Position numbers and translations under genes: made by a program
NCBI GenBank assembly: GCA_033964015.1
Contig: CM066912.1
Span: forward strand, 17,285,073 to 17,349,072
Source of the DNA: Scolanthus callimorphus
Taxonomy: Eukaryota; Cnidaria; Anthozoa; Actiniaria; Edwardsiidae
Reading direction: 5' to 3'
DNA length: 64,000 nucleotides
Notes under the pieces: model-generated
Database searches by the model: none
Told to the model about the DNA's origin: nothing
The model's input: only the letters and a program-made list of their open reading frames with translations
Part shown: positions 22,308 to 34,090 of the stretch, in pieces
Layout: each line of letters opens with the position of its first letter
Position numbering within the stretch: position 1 is the first letter of the stretch

Positions 22308-23690
22308 CTACAAAGGCCTTAGTCGGATCTGGAAGACTAGATAGCCTGTGGAGGTATCCCAGTGCCGACACGTACGTGTGTACTGTAGATGGGGCGTAAG
22401 TCCGATCGTGGAGGTAGGCAATAAAAAAGTGCTAAAGTAGAAGGCAAAATGGGTAACTGACCGCTCGCCGCCCGGAATGTGGAATGCATAAACTGCGTAA
22501 ATAGACGCCATGCCCGACGATAAATTGGGATTGAGGAGGGCTGAAGTATTGATGTGAGAAGGGATTTTACCACGGGTGCCAGCTCTCTGGCCGCAGAGAA
22601 GGGGGTATGTTGGGTGGAAGCAGATCCATGTCCGGTGGTGACAATCGCCGGAAGGCCTGCACCTGTAGGCGAGATAATGCATCCGCTAGTTCGTTACGAA
22701 TACCCGGTATGTGCTTCGCTCCAAAGAAGATATTAATCGCAGGCACTGTAAAACGAGCTTCAGGACGAAAAACATAAGGACAGAGTCCTTACAGGACTGC
22801 TTGTTTATTATATGCACGAGAGCCTCATTATCAGTAAAAAATAAGATAGAGCGGTTGCGCATTTCATCTCCCCACAGGTGCAGGCTAAGCACGATTGGAT
22901 AGAACTCGAGCGCCGCGATATTGCGATAGCGCCAATCATCGGGCCACTTCCCATAGCACCAGTGTTTGCCAAAAACTAGCCCATAGCCTAGAGCCCACGA
23001 GGAATCAGTGAACAGGTTCAATTTGGTGGAGCTCTGCCAAATGTCGTCTAAGAAAAACGAACACCCGTTGAAACACGATAGGAAAGCGAGCCACAGTTGC
23101 AGATCCTGCTTTGACTCCCTAGTCAGATTGATCAAATGACGCGGTTTTTTAACGCCTATTGTCAAGTTGATAAAACGCCTTAGGAATGCACGTCCAGGCT
23201 TAACAACCGATCACGCGAAATTCAGCAGGCCTATCAAGGATTGAAGGTCGTTTAATGTCACCTTCTTGCGGGTGAGGAAACGCGTCACTTCTGCCTCGCA
23301 GGTCTGTAGCTTATCGTGTGGAAGACGAGCCTCGAATAATATAGAATCTAGCTCTATGCCAGTGAAAGATAAAGTTGTAGCTGGGCTGCAAGTTTTTTCC
23401 GGTGCTATGGGAATGCCCAGATAGTCAGACGTGTCGGTAAAGATTAGCAATTGATCCCTAAATAGCTTGTGCGTAGGGGCAACAATGAAAAAATCGTCAA
23501 GAAAGTGTAGGATGTGCGGAATCCCATTTTATTAACGGCTATCCAATTAATGCAAGAGCTTAGCGCCTCAAACGTTTTACAGCTGCTGGAGCAACCAAAA
23601 AGCATAGTGCGGTCGTGGAAGTAGAATGCTGCGGAGGAAAGTATACCGAACACACAAAAATATCCCGCTTTAAGTGAAAAAAATCCTTAT
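22308..23690 (-). pseudogene. Degraded Ngaro-type RT-RNase H and recombinase
   Basis: Minus-strand remnant in several frames. About 23653-23440 holds the RT palm, with LFGCSSSCK and, near 23485 in another frame, an FLDDFF catalytic box. 23450-23211 continues with GIPIAPEKT and LQSLIGLLNFA. 23165-22686 is RNase H: LFTDSSWALGYG, AALEFYPI and FFTDNEAL carry the first catalytic residues. 22682-22308 resembles the N-terminal core-binding part of the tyrosine recombinase; the catalytic half is absent. Shared words with the intact element at 33912-35636 (QSLIGLLNFA, LTRESK) show it belongs to the same lineage. Frameshifts make it inactive. Confidence 0.8.
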
Positions 23691-23763
23691 CTAATTGCAC
23701 CACACAAAATCTTCTGTACTATCCTGATCCAGAAATTTACACCTTTACGTAAACAGAACCGAA

Positions 23764-24000
23764 TCAATACTGTGATCCCTCCCGAATTCCTGCGGGCATA
23801 ATATTAGCCATGCTTCTATATTTCGAAAATGCGTAATAACCCTCAATACTTAAATCCGCGCTATTATGTTGGGGTGACCAGGTCTCCACTAAAGAGACAA
23901 AATCAAACTTGTTAATAGTAGAAAGAAAAACTTCATCGTCTAATTTAGAGGATACCCCTTCAATGTTCCAGCTACAGAATCGCAAAAAAGCTTTATCCAT
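23764..24000 (-). pseudogene. LINE endonuclease N-terminus fragment
   Basis: A 78-codon ATG frame with FCSWNIEGVSSKLDD near the start, followed by SLVETW, the first two conserved blocks of the LINE apurinic endonuclease. It breaks off before the SGDFN and SDHF blocks. It probably starts ORF2 of the LINE whose ORF1 lies at 24943-26357 on the same strand; downstream, sequence changes to the Ngaro-type remnant. Confidence 0.75.
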
Positions 24001-24942
24001 TCAAGTTAACTCAATGTGACCCTGCAACCTATTCTATAGAGACAAAGAAAAACAAAAACAAAAACATCATATCGACTAACAAAGAACCCTGGAAGAAACC
24101 TACTGACCGAAATTACCCGCACCCACACCGGAAACAGATGGGATGAGATTACCTACACCCGTAGCGGGTGGAATAAAACCGGGAGGGGGCCGGAGCAAAA
24201 ACTACCCTAGGTTGCGCCTGAGTATTACGCAACAGCTGTGTCATTAAATCTGTTAGCCCTTGTAATTGACTTGTCACAACAGACAGATCTCCTACTTTAG
24301 GCTGCTGCTGAAGCCCGCTACGATCAACCTGTATCGTTGGAGTAGACTGCACTATTAAAATCACGCTGTCTTAGGTGGATCCCCCTACTACGGCTTGGAG
24401 TACCGAACATCCCCCGTTTTAGATTGGCCGCAAACGCACCGACCCCATACCGTCTGTTTAAATGCTTGATGTCTCTATATAAGTGGCGTCGACGAAGGCC
24501 ACTGTTGTCTATATATTAAGCAACGTTTTCCAGATCTGCAATCAGGTCCGGTAATTGAGCATTCACATCCTTGACCGACGCGTCCAATACATCCCCCCGC
24601 GGTGTTAATCCAGATATAAGCCAAGTCTAAGCCACGTACCAATTACTTAAAACGAAGCTTTTCCTATAGTGGCGCCAATCTATGGAATAACCTCCCTGGG
24701 CATATTAGATCTTTACAAATACTTTAAATAATTTTAAACGGTAAGTAAACCGGCATTATTAATTGTCTGGTTCCCACACGACGGCAATCATGTAAAACAG
24801 TTTAGTAAATGTGTAAGTCTTGTATTTTTAACTTTTACTTGTACAACTGATGATTGTACCGTGTCTAAATAAACTATATGTATAAGCACCTTTTTACCCG
24901 ACCAAATCCTTGTCACCGCTCTAGCCACCTCGATTTGTTTTC
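24001..24942. other. Linker between LINE ORF1 and endonuclease remnants
   Basis: A minus frame at 24149-24364 (71 codons, Q-rich, QLQGLTDLMTQLLRNTQAQP) may be a coiled-coil scrap of an ORF1. No other support. It possibly includes the missing end of ORF1, scrambled. Confidence 0.3.
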
Positions 24943-26021
24943 TCACCACTTCTGCCACTGAAAAATATCATTGACGCCTGCATGAATGATAATACCCTGT
25001 CTGAGCAGAAATCTTGGAGAGTTAATAGTTTCTTGCGCTCTACTCAGAGTTGAACATGAAATGATTTTCATATCGCCGTCCCGACACAGTAACCTCTTGT
25101 CAAGAAACTTCCTGTTAGAGTCGCACAAAAGAACCCAGTCATATTGCTCGCCCCTTTCATAACCTTGAGCTGAATCATTACCAACGCCCTCAGGAAACGC
25201 ATTTCCACTTTCGAGCTGAGATCCCTCCTGATCAGCAATTACATTATTAGTTGTATCCTCAGTAGATGCGTCCAACACCTCGGGAATCCCTTCAGACTGC
25301 TCGGACACTAGCATGACTTTCGTCTGCTTGCTAGTACGCGCATCCTCCTCAAGCGCTGTAACTCTTTCAGATAATTCAACATTCGCCAATTCAAGCGACT
25401 TCACTCTTTTTGTTAAATTGACCTTTTGTTCTGCCAATGAGCCAGCCCGTCCCTGTAATTTATTAATCTCACTTTGAAACTTATTAATGCGTTCCTCTGA
25501 TTCTAACACTATTGTATCCTTAGCTCGTGTAATAATGGACAACTCGTGCTTCAAGTGACTAGTTATTGATCCCGCCAAAGCTTCCTTGTGAGACAACACT
25601 CGTGCTGGAGGGCTCTGTACTGCAGCTCCGTCTCGCCACATGATTTATCGAGTTTTGAGACAACCTCCTCTATCTTGACCAAACGTTTATCAAATGACTG
25701 TACAAGGTCTATAAGAGGCTGAGAGTCAAACGCTTCCTTCGCGCCCCCTTGATCAAATTTGCTCGGCCGAGACATTGCCACTTTCCTGTTTTGTCCGCGC
25801 TTCTTGTTTGGCGATTTTTTAGACCGTTTATATATATATGTCATCTCATTGTCTGGTAAAGCCTGCCCCTCACCAGTAACAACTGCAACTTCATTCTCTG
25901 CTTCACGGTCTGACTCACAGTCAGAATCAACTAAAATGTCCAGCGACACTCCTCCGTGAAGTAGATCCGTTATATCCTCCCCAAAAACTTGCGTGTAGGC
26001 TTTGCTGATGTTCGAATACAA
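24943..26021 (-). pseudogene. LINE ORF1-like protein: coiled coil plus SGNH block
   Basis: Two overlapping minus frames (25563-26021 and 24943-25641). The first has an acidic N-terminal stretch, then a basic KRSKKSPNKKRGQNRK region. The second has a leucine-heptad coiled coil (about residues 25-105) and ends with an SGNH-esterase-like segment: LLCDSNRKFLD (block I, serine after D) and IHAGVNDI (block III, G-x-N-D). The last SGNH block (D-x-x-H) is missing, so the domain is truncated. The shift between frames near 25600-25640 breaks the ORF. ORF1 proteins with esterase domains are known from CR1-type LINEs; assignment rests on that and on the endonuclease start downstream. Confidence 0.65.
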
Positions 26022-26090
26022 AGGCGGGTTAAGACAGTCACGGCCTAAATTACTAACGAGCGCGACTAGCTTTGGGAATTCAGTATTCCT

Positions 26091-26357
26091 TCAAAAATCC
26101 CTGTTATTTCCTTGGACCATGACCTTACGTTTCGTTATATACACAGTCAAAGTAAACAAAAGCGTTTCCTCATCGCCGCCATCACCAACCTGATACAGCT
26201 GAACTCTCAGCTCCACCAAATTGTCAGAGTCATTGGTCTTCCTTATCCAGTCAACCTTGAAATGGTTTGACCTTCCAAGGTGGACCCAATACCGTATCTT
26301 CAGCGCCGTTAGCCAGACGTGAAATCGTGAATCACATTCAACAGTAAAGACGTGCAC
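26091..26357 (-). pseudogene. N-terminal ORF1 segment, broken
   Basis: An 88-codon minus frame upstream of the ORF1 remnant, with FTLTVYITKRKVMVQG close to its end. It appears to be the first part of the same ORF1, separated by a stop and frameshift near 26025-26090. I know no named domain for it. Confidence 0.45.
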
Positions 26358-27476
26358 CGCCCCTTCGCTGAGGTTTCAATGCATTCATGTAATATCTCCT
26401 TTTTTCCTGCTTGTAGGAGCTCCCTTTACAGTGTATCATTTTCCTCTTGATTCTCCGCCATACTTCAAACCATACTTCAAACACATGAACACAAAAAAAC
26501 TCTAAAGAATAGGTTGTAAAGGACACAGAAGCGAATTAAACACGGAGCTAAAAAAACGTGGCCATCTTGAAATATGACTAATATGAATACTCTTTTAAAA
26601 GAAAGGCAATGAAAATAAAAAATGAAGTATCCTTAATATCTTGTCGATCTTTCGCTTTTATACAATTTACACAGGAATGGCAAGAACATGCAGAATTAAG
26701 TTTCAGTTATGCACAAAAGAGCCCACCAAGGCATTGCTCCAAAAGTATAAAGGTATGATCTTTTTTGTTCCTTTTGTTGATCTTTAAAGAATAGTCTTTG
26801 GGTCAGCTTTAATGCGTTTTTAAGCCAATATGGGCATTTCATGGCTGTTTCGCAAAATGGGAATCCCATAGCATGTTCATATAGTTTCAAAGGATTTTGT
26901 GGCCGATGGTATCTTATCTGCAGTCATTTCAAAGCGTTTTCGCAAAGGCAAATTTCAAAGCATGTTCTCTCAAGGCAATGCTAACTACAGAAATTTCATA
27001 GGAATTTCATTGTCATTTCATAGAAGTTAACTTCATAGCATGTTCATATGGTGTAATTTCATAGCATTTTCATAGGATTTCAATGCAGTACAAACAACAG
27101 AATTTTCATAGGAATTTCATAGCCACGTCACAGGTGAAAAATACCGGACGCTATTTTCAATATACCTAGAAATTCGAAAATATATATCTCGTGAGAAAGG
27201 AACATGATCGTCAGACAATCACCAAACGTGAACAAAGGCACGAAAGGCTCAGTACGAAAAAGAAAATAAAATAAAATAAAATAAAATAAAATAAAAGGGA
27301 CGTTGTAAATCAAACTTAAAGCTCATCTGGATGGAAGCCGTTGTATTACATTCTGATTCAATTCTAATACAGCTTCCATCGAATAAACGTTTTAATTTCG
27401 CTTTGAAAATATAACACGATTTAGTTTCCCAGAAAGCGATCAGATCGCATTGAAAGATCATTTTTCATTGAATACT
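26358..27476. other. Non-coding, TTTCATAG-rich degenerate repeat and AAAAT microsatellite
   Basis: From about 26835 to 27120 the words TTTCATAG and GCATGTTCATATGGT recur many times without strict period. An AAAAT pentamer run of seven units lies at 27263-27297. No gene seen. Confidence 0.6.
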
Positions 27477-27774
27477 GCGGTTTTCATAATTCTGAGAACT
27501 CTCGCTATCGATTTCCAACCGTAAAACCGCCTTCTGGCTTCCGTCAATCAAACTCCCGAGTCGTTTCGTCGTTACTCTTTGTGCTTTTTGATTGGCCGGC
27601 GTCTAAGCAGTGCTAAAATGGCTTCCTATCACGCCAGCAATGGTTATGTACTGGTCAATCAAAAAGCACAAAGACTAACGACGAAAAGACTCGGGCGTTT
27701 GATTGGCGGAAGCCATAAGGCGGTTTGACGATTGGAAATCGTTAGCGAGAGTTCGCAGAATTATGAAAATTGCC
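27477..27774. mobile_element. MITE-like inverted repeat, about 300 bp
   Basis: The left arm (GCGGTTTTCATAATTCTG, CTCTCGCTA.CGATTTCCAA, CTTCCGTCAATCAAAC, TTTGTGCTTTTTGATTG) is mirrored on the right up to 27774. The loop between 27600 and 27650 is short. No clear target duplication and no coding capacity. Confidence 0.75.
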
Positions 27775-30700
27775 GTACTGTTTTTTTCATGAACATAATT
27801 TAATAGACAATGAATTCCTTGAAACAAACTCCAAAGACACGTCCAGACAGAGCCAGACTCAATTGGCGCTTTTAATTAAGGTGATTCCCACAATACTAAA
27901 CGCGTTTTTCAGAATTTTTTAAACTCGCTCGCGTCGCGTCAAAAATGGTCGGATATTTAGCTCTGGATATGTTAAACCTCGACTATTGGTGCTTTTAACT
28001 ATTTGTTTGAATTTATTTTTAAGAGCCGCATTTGCTTATGCGAGCCGATATTCTAACAGTGGTATTTTTACAAAATTCCTCCTGTGCGAAAAATCTTCAG
28101 GCGTTTTTTCTTAAATTTCGGATTTGGGGTCATTCGACATTCGTTTTTTGTCGTTCAAGTTTGAAGACAATTTTACGAGCGAAAATTGCAGTAGAAGGTA
28201 GAGCCAAATGACCGAAGTAATATCAATGTGCTCTTATTATACTGCCAATATCAATCCGATTTATCCGATTTACGAATTCAGCAACCCACTATTCCTCCTG
28301 TGTTTCAGTTCAAAATTTCGTGGCCGTAGCTTTACAGATAGATTCACGATTACTATTTATTCAGGAGCAGCTAGAAAGTTAAAAAGCTAGAAAAATCTTT
28401 TTCTTCAACTTTTTCTTCAACTTTGACCTCTTCATCAAAAAGCACTTTTTGAGCCTAAAATCTCTTTAGGTTCTTATGCAAAAGATTGCGTAGTTTCGTG
28501 CAAAATACACAATAGGAAGAATATTTTCAAGGTATTTTATTAATGACAAGGTACGCACTATGACTGTCACGGTTAAATGCGGTGCAGGTATAGCGTACAG
28601 TATTTTTTAATAAGTCGCGTTGTGTTGACCGCAGGCTTTGGTGCAATAATTATAAAAATAATTCCGTTGATGACGGAAAAATGCAAAGTACTGATCCGAT
28701 CCGATCAAGGTTTTGTCAACGCTGTGAAAATTTCTCATGAAAAGACCATAAAAAGGCTATGAAATTTTTTTTATATAGCCATTTCATATAGAATGAACCT
28801 AGTAGTGTATGTATGTATTTATTTATTTATTCAGCTTCGCCCGAGGGCCGGGAAATCCTCACAGAGCGAGGCTCCAATTACGATCCATTATATTATAATG
28901 AAAGCTGTGCTGAACTTTACTGATGATCGGTTTGTAAACCAAACGATGGCTGGCTTTTGTTGAGCCAAATTCGACATATTGTCCTGTTTATATAAAAGTA
29001 ACGTACGAATACTAGCAATACTTCTAGAATGAAGTTCATTCAATCAGTGTGCAAAACAATGCTTTCGATGAAAAGCACAAATACTTACTTGCCGAGGGTG
29101 GCAGAAAAACGAACAACTATCACACAAAAAATCCGAGACTCTGAGACCGCTGAAGAAAAAATCCGAGACTCTGAGACAGCCAAAATTCCGAGAGAAACGA
29201 GACTCAGAGACGTTAGAAAAAAACGCCGAGATATTTTACCAAGACTTTGATAAAGGTACCAATCGCGCAACCCCTTATGTAGCTAATCTATACTAGAAAT
29301 ATCTGAAAGATATGGGAATGCTCGGAGCTATGGCAGTAAAATCAGACAATGAGGTATCGTTGAAATGTTGTAGACTGTAAAAGTACAGTTTCTTTAGCCG
29401 GAAATGTTTTGGGGGTTTTATCTACAAATATTGAATTTCTCTCGGGCGCCTAGATCTAGTTCAGAACGGTTTGGTTGACAGCTGTAAGAGCTGGGTTTCA
29501 TTGTAAGCTAATAGAATATGACGATTACTCACTTGCTCAGCTAAGTTTGATCTCACAAATTACGGGCATCACTTTGAGTGGTCTCGAGAGGTTTAGATAA
29601 AAGCTAAATCTTGCATTGACTAGGTGTAGCTCCCGCTAAGTGCCAACGTCAACATGAACAGAAATGTAAGCAAAGTATCTCAAAGTAAGACTTCAATATT
29701 TCTTGACCTACTATGGAACTAGCGCAAACACAAATTGTGAACCGTGTCCTTTGATAATTTTCACAATTTTCGCTTGTTTGCTTTAGCAACTGGAAACCCG
29801 CGAGCCTAATGAACACCCTACAACCCTAGCTGAATTCTGATAAACATTGCTCGACCGTAATTAAAACTACGTGTCAGTTATCGAAAACGCGAACTCTGAG
29901 GTCAAATGTCATTTGAACAACGTCAAGAATGCATATGGACATGAACATTGCTACCGGGACATGAAAATTGTCTATACTAACATCTCGCGCATGTACGGCG
30001 CATATATTGACCGCTGACCTCTTTTGAGAGGGGGTATAGATGATTTTGTGGACACGAAAAAGACATGAAAAATCACCTCTCACGCATGTAACGGCAAGAA
30101 TAGACTTGCTCTCCGCTCGCTACGCTCGCTCCGAGCAATTAGCGTAAGTCTATGCTAGTCTATGTTAGCCTATGTCGCTAGTTTATCACTGGACGAAAAA
30201 ATGGATTTGCTCAACTTCGCTCAAATCTGAAGCAAATTTGGTGCTCCAAGTTTGCTTGAACTTTGCGATCGCAGCAAATTTGATAGTAAGGCAAATTTTA
30301 AATTTGATTTATATTTACCTTAGATTTGCATTACATGCAAAGTTTAGAATAAGTACTGGCTTCAGCGGTTGGTATAATCGACGTACATGCAAAGTTTGGA
30401 TTATATTTGCAACAGATTTGCCGAGTCGAAGCAAAATTTTGTAACGTGTTTGCCTGGGGTTTACATTGCAAGCAAAGTTGACACGATATACGGATTTTGA
30501 AAAGATGGCGTGCAGAATAGAAAGTTCGGATTTTATTTGCCGCATATTTGCTTGTCAAAGGCGAATTTCGGGATTATAGTTTTGATGCATGTTTGGTTGC
30601 AGAGCAAATGTGTCGTTAGTAGGGTGTGTGCAATGCACACCCCCTTAAACCACGTGACTAGCGCTGCAAACGAACTTTGAGCCTCTATCTGATGCAACGG

Positions 30701-30910
30701 CCAACGAAATCATGAACGGGTCGAAGGAAGATGTGTTTAGAAAGGACTGCTGGTAATGTCTATAAAAAAGATATAGCGAAAACATTTGGTACATTGCCTA
30801 CGAAGTGGACTATGCGTCAGCAAAGGAATATACAAGCTTGAACCAGGAATTATGGACGATTAGAAGCCACGCCAAGGATAATGGATTGGTGATAATACGT
30901 CTAAAAATGA
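27775..30910. other. Non-coding AT-rich region
   Basis: No gene recognised. At 27880 the string TTAAGGTGATTCCC looks like the left end of another TTAA/GGTRACT-type element, but I find no matching right end. 29130-29220 has three CGAGACTCTGAGAC-type copies. 30200-30600 has many TTTGC/GCAAATTT words with no fixed period. A TTTATTTATTTATTCAG tract near 28820 could be the tail of a dispersed repeat. Confidence 0.45.
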
Positions 30911-31030
30911 CACTACACTGCACTGCACTGCACTGCACTGCACTGCACTGCACTGCACTGCACTGCACTGCACTGCACTGCACTGCACTGCACTGCACTG
31001 CACTGCACTGTACTGCACTACACTACACTA
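30911..31030. repeat. CACTG pentanucleotide microsatellite
   Basis: Over 20 near-perfect CACTG units, ending in degenerate CACTA units. Open frames on both strands through it are artefacts of a period not interrupted by stops. Confidence 0.95.
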
Positions 31031-31184
31031 TTATACTAGGATAAGGTCGAAATATCAGGTCGAATCAGGACACTAGGGCAGGTTTAGGACACGTAAGATT
31101 TTGTTTAATGGCTAAACATTTTTAATTCCTTCTCTACTCTTATTCATTTTTATTTCCTGAAAAAAAAAACTTTAAATAACGATT

Positions 31185-31493
31185 TTAATAAACAAAGACA
31201 ACCTTACAAAGTGTAAAGTTGTCTCGAGATCCAACTACCATCGTGCTTTGATAAAATAAAACGACATTGTGCGTCTTCCTGAATGTGAAGGAATGAAGAC
31301 CTCCGGTCAAATTAGCCCGAAAAAAGCCCGAACCTGGAAAAAATTGCAACATGGGAAATTGTTGGTACTTATTGTCAAAAACATATGTAGGAATAACATA
31401 TCCGAATTTCGTAGAAATCCGACGGGGGAAGTTGGTTAAATATTTGGTTTTACCAGCGACGTCAACGAGGGCGCCTTTTGTTTTCGGCGGCAC
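31185..31493 (-). repeat. 102-codon frame, inverted partial copy at 38091-38260
   Basis: A minus frame of 102 codons with no named domain. Its middle part recurs on the plus strand at 38091-38260 (shared TTTAACCAACTTCCCCCG, CCCATGTTGCAATTTTTTC, TTGACCGGA) in a decayed form with stops. The two copies flank the Ngaro-type element 31575-37679 in inverted orientation. It may be an end of an older element into which the Ngaro element inserted. Confidence 0.5.
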
Positions 31494-31574
31494 TTAGACA
31501 ATGAAACTGGGAGAGTGTTTATGGACTGTACAGATGAAACCGGGGAAGATTTAACAAGGTTTTTCGGTTGAAAC

Positions 31575-31786
31575 AACCAACATTATTGAATAAGAGCGAT
31601 AATGTGTTTATGCACGACGCACCCACAGACTTATCAGATACTACAGGCGCCAAGGTTGACAGCTAATGATAGCGGTGCGATGGGGGCACATATTTAAGGC
31701 CAAGTCAACGGGTGGCACATCCCGTCTCTCTGCAGATATCGACGCGTAGCGAACTTAAGCTCTTACAAATTGTGGTTTCTTCAATC
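31575..31786 (+). repeat. Split direct repeat A1 (212 bp)
   Basis: Begins AACCAACATTATTGAATAAG and ends TGTGGTTTCTTCAATC. It is repeated as A2 at 37168-37379. Contains TATTTAAGG at 31691-31699, a likely TATA-type box, and a GTCTCTCTGCAG segment about 35 bases later. Confidence 0.9.
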
Positions 31787-31847
31787 TCAGGCAAGTTAAC
31801 TTTTGTTAGAAATTGAAATTACTTTTATTTCGTTTAGAGGTTAAGTC

Positions 31848-32432
31848 ATGGCCCCACGAGTTTTAATTCTCGGACATTCTTTTGTACATCGCCTTGCCTC
31901 ATTTCTGCAGGGAAGAGGGCAACATCTCGAAACCCTTCTAGGCGATTCGGTGGAATTTCACTTTCACGGTATAGGTGGCCGAACAATAGCTTCGCTACGG
32001 TGTTTCGATCTCAGTTTAGTTCGGGAGCTCTGCCCCGACATCGTAGTATTAGAATTAGGGACGAATGACCTACCCTTGTTTTCGGCGACAAAAGTAGGCG
32101 AGAAAATGGCCGCTCTTGTCAACGATCTACATCATGTATTACGGGTAAAGGTTGTAATTGTCTGCCAGGTATTACGGCGTCAAAATCCCCGTCCGCCTAA
32201 TTTTAACAACAAAGTTATCGAGCTGCATCAGCAGCTCCGGGGACTTCTAGAACCCCTCCCATATTGCATCTACTGGCGGCATCGAGGGTTTTGGAATAGC
32301 CAGAGCAGCCTTTACCTCGGAGATGGTGTGCATTTAAATACTTTGGGCAATTACAAGCTCTGGCGAAGTATTCGGGGGGCGGTTCTAAGAGGACTATCCT
32401 CGTTGGGTGTGCGTAGTACTGCACACAATTGA
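31848..32432 (+). CDS. SGNH hydrolase encoded by Ngaro-type element 1
   Basis: 194 aa; a GDSL/SGNH-family hydrolase that would cleave an ester bond through a Ser-His-Asp triad; the substrate is unknown. Block I is ILGHSF (Ser11, with H in place of the usual D), block II is GIGGRT (Gly around 43-44), block III is GTND (71-74, Asn73), and block V is DGVHLN (Asp159, His162). All catalytic blocks are present, so the enzyme may be active. The ATG follows 62 bases after repeat A1 with context GTCATGG, so it is the first ORF of the transcript. No signal peptide or membrane segment. Esterase domains also occur in ORF1 of some LINEs; the role in the retroelement cycle is unknown. Confidence 0.88.
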   Translation: MAPRVLILGHSFVHRLASFLQGRGQHLETLLGDSVEFHFHGIGGRTIASLRCFDLSLVRELCPDIVVLELGTNDLPLFSATKVGEKMAALVNDLHHVLRVKVVIVCQVLRRQNPRPPNFNNKVIELHQQLRGLLEPLPYCIYWRHRGFWNSQSSLYLGDGVHLNTLGNYKLWRSIRGAVLRGLSSLGVRSTAHN

Positions 32433-32948
32433 CCTTTTCCTTGTTATACTGTGCTTAAAAAAAAAAATCGTGCCCAATGTTGCCGTATGCGAATTCCCAC
32501 TAAATATATCAATAGCTATATTGACCGCAAGGTCTCAACTCTCAGCAGACTATATGAAGTAGTGTGGCGCAATTGCGCACACGTCGCACTCGAAGTGCAC
32601 TTGGCATTTCTGGCATAAATAGCGAGTTACTACCTGGCGGCTGTTGTTTTTTTGCAACAGTGTGCTCAACCCGCTGAAGCCAATATAGGACGCAAAGTCC
32701 TCTGCAACAAATGCCTCGGATCTATTACCATGCGAATGGGAGTCTGCTTTTGATTTTGTAAGGGAATCGCAGTTATACATCGAAGGCATGTTCTTCTGAG
32801 CGTCACCAGTTTATCTTACATCGATGATGCAAATACGTTCAAATTAATTTTGTGAGGCGCACACTTGCGACGATCCTCTTAGCACCAAACCCCGAACCAG
32901 CTCAACAAAATTTTTGGAGTGAATTAGTGATGAATAAATAGCGTCGTA
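32433..32948. other. Spacer between hydrolase and Gag, antisense zinc-finger-like frame
   Basis: A 516-base gap. On the minus strand 32550-32789 a 79-codon frame ends RYLCQKCQVHFECDVC, reminiscent of the C-terminal cysteine cluster of piggyBac-type transposases. It is short and unsupported by other motifs, so only a possible relic. An A-run occurs at about 32459. Confidence 0.35.
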
Positions 32949-34090
32949 ATGTATTCTATATTTCCAAGTATGCCTCCAAAGCCTTCAAAGCGATCGTCCC
33001 AGCGCTTGGCCGCACGAAGTGCAGCGCCGAAACGGACCCGTCGCGAGGATGTTATCCCGTCCGCCGAACCGCTTGTCGAGCCAACTAGAGCTGTGGCAGG
33101 ACCCTCTAGCAATGCCGTCGCCAATCCGTCTTCTTCGCACGCATCAGAGCTTGGTGAAATTATTGCCAGGGCGATATCGGGGGCGCTTCAACAACATGGC
33201 TACGCCCAGCTTCCAGCGAGCAACACAACGCCTGCTCCAATACTCCCTGGCCCTTCAGGCATTGACAGCATGGTCGAAATGGCAACGCAACGAGAGGTCG
33301 AAGACCTCACTGGTAGGGTAGTTACAAACATTAATGATAGGCCAGTCGATCCAGAGTACACCAGTATCACAGTGAACCTCGATTCGCGCGTTTCTGATCG
33401 GCTCAAGGCAAAAATTTGGGCTGACGAATACTTCGATATCAGTTCGCTGCTCATAGCCCCCACTGACGACGAGAAATTCCGGCTATCGGTCACGGGGAGG
33501 AAGATAACCGCACTATTTGCCTTGAGCCGTTCAGAAATAAAAAGAAATCTTTGTCGATAGCACAATGGACAACAGCTTTTAATACCTTCATTGCGGTGTA
33601 CACGCAAAAGCACCCTAGCGTTATCCAACCCCTCTTAAAATACTGCGAGGTGGTGAGGGATATTGCCTCCAAATGGGGCAACTGGCGTTTTTACGACGAA
33701 CAATTTCGGCTGATGCGCCAGTCTCGTCCTAAACAATGCCCTTGGGACTCTGTGGCTTGGGAACTGTGGCACCAAGCCATGCATAGCTCCCTCACTACTT
33801 CGCAGGCATCGCGAGGGGGGCAAGATTCGAGAGGCAAGGCCGCCAATAAGCGGCCCTTTCTGTCAGTCCCCAAGGGGTATTGCTGGCGCTTTCACGGAGG
33901 CCAATTTTGCCGTGGGTGCAACTTTAAGCACGCCTGTTTTAAATGTGGAGCAACCCATGCCGCAAACAGTTGTAACGCCGGAAAATCAGGCGTCAGCTCC
34001 GCTGCCAGCAACCCTCTTGGGATGGAAAGACAGGGGCAGACAACTAACGATGCGAGGGCCAACGCCGGTAAGGCCCGACCAGCTCGCTAA
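32949..34090 (+). pseudogene. Gag-like protein of Ngaro-type element 1, one frameshift
   Basis: Structural protein expected to bind the RNA and form the particle. The first part (32949-33560) has a basic N-terminus (KPSKRSSQRLAARSAAPKR, a possible nuclear signal) and a conserved central region. The frame changes by one base around 33535-33550, in an A-rich stretch, and the second part (about 33545-34090) carries the rest: WTTAFNTFIAVY and a C-terminal pair of zinc motifs. Numbering from the first codon of the second frame at 33551, these are C111-x8-C120-x2-C123-x3-H127 and C129-x2-C132-x3-H136-x4-C141. No consensus slippery heptamer is in register, so a mutation is likelier than programmed shifting. 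Its end overlaps the RT frame by 179 bases. Confidence 0.8.

Noticed and set aside
30805..31044. ORFs on both strands
   Set aside because: Caused by the CACTG microsatellite.
32550..32789. piggyBac transposase gene
   Set aside because: Only a short cysteine cluster is present, antisense inside a Ngaro-type element; no catalytic domain.
33535..33555. Programmed -1 frameshift in gag
   Set aside because: The A-run is not in the X-XXY-YYZ register with the upstream frame and no downstream structure is evident; a mutation is simpler.
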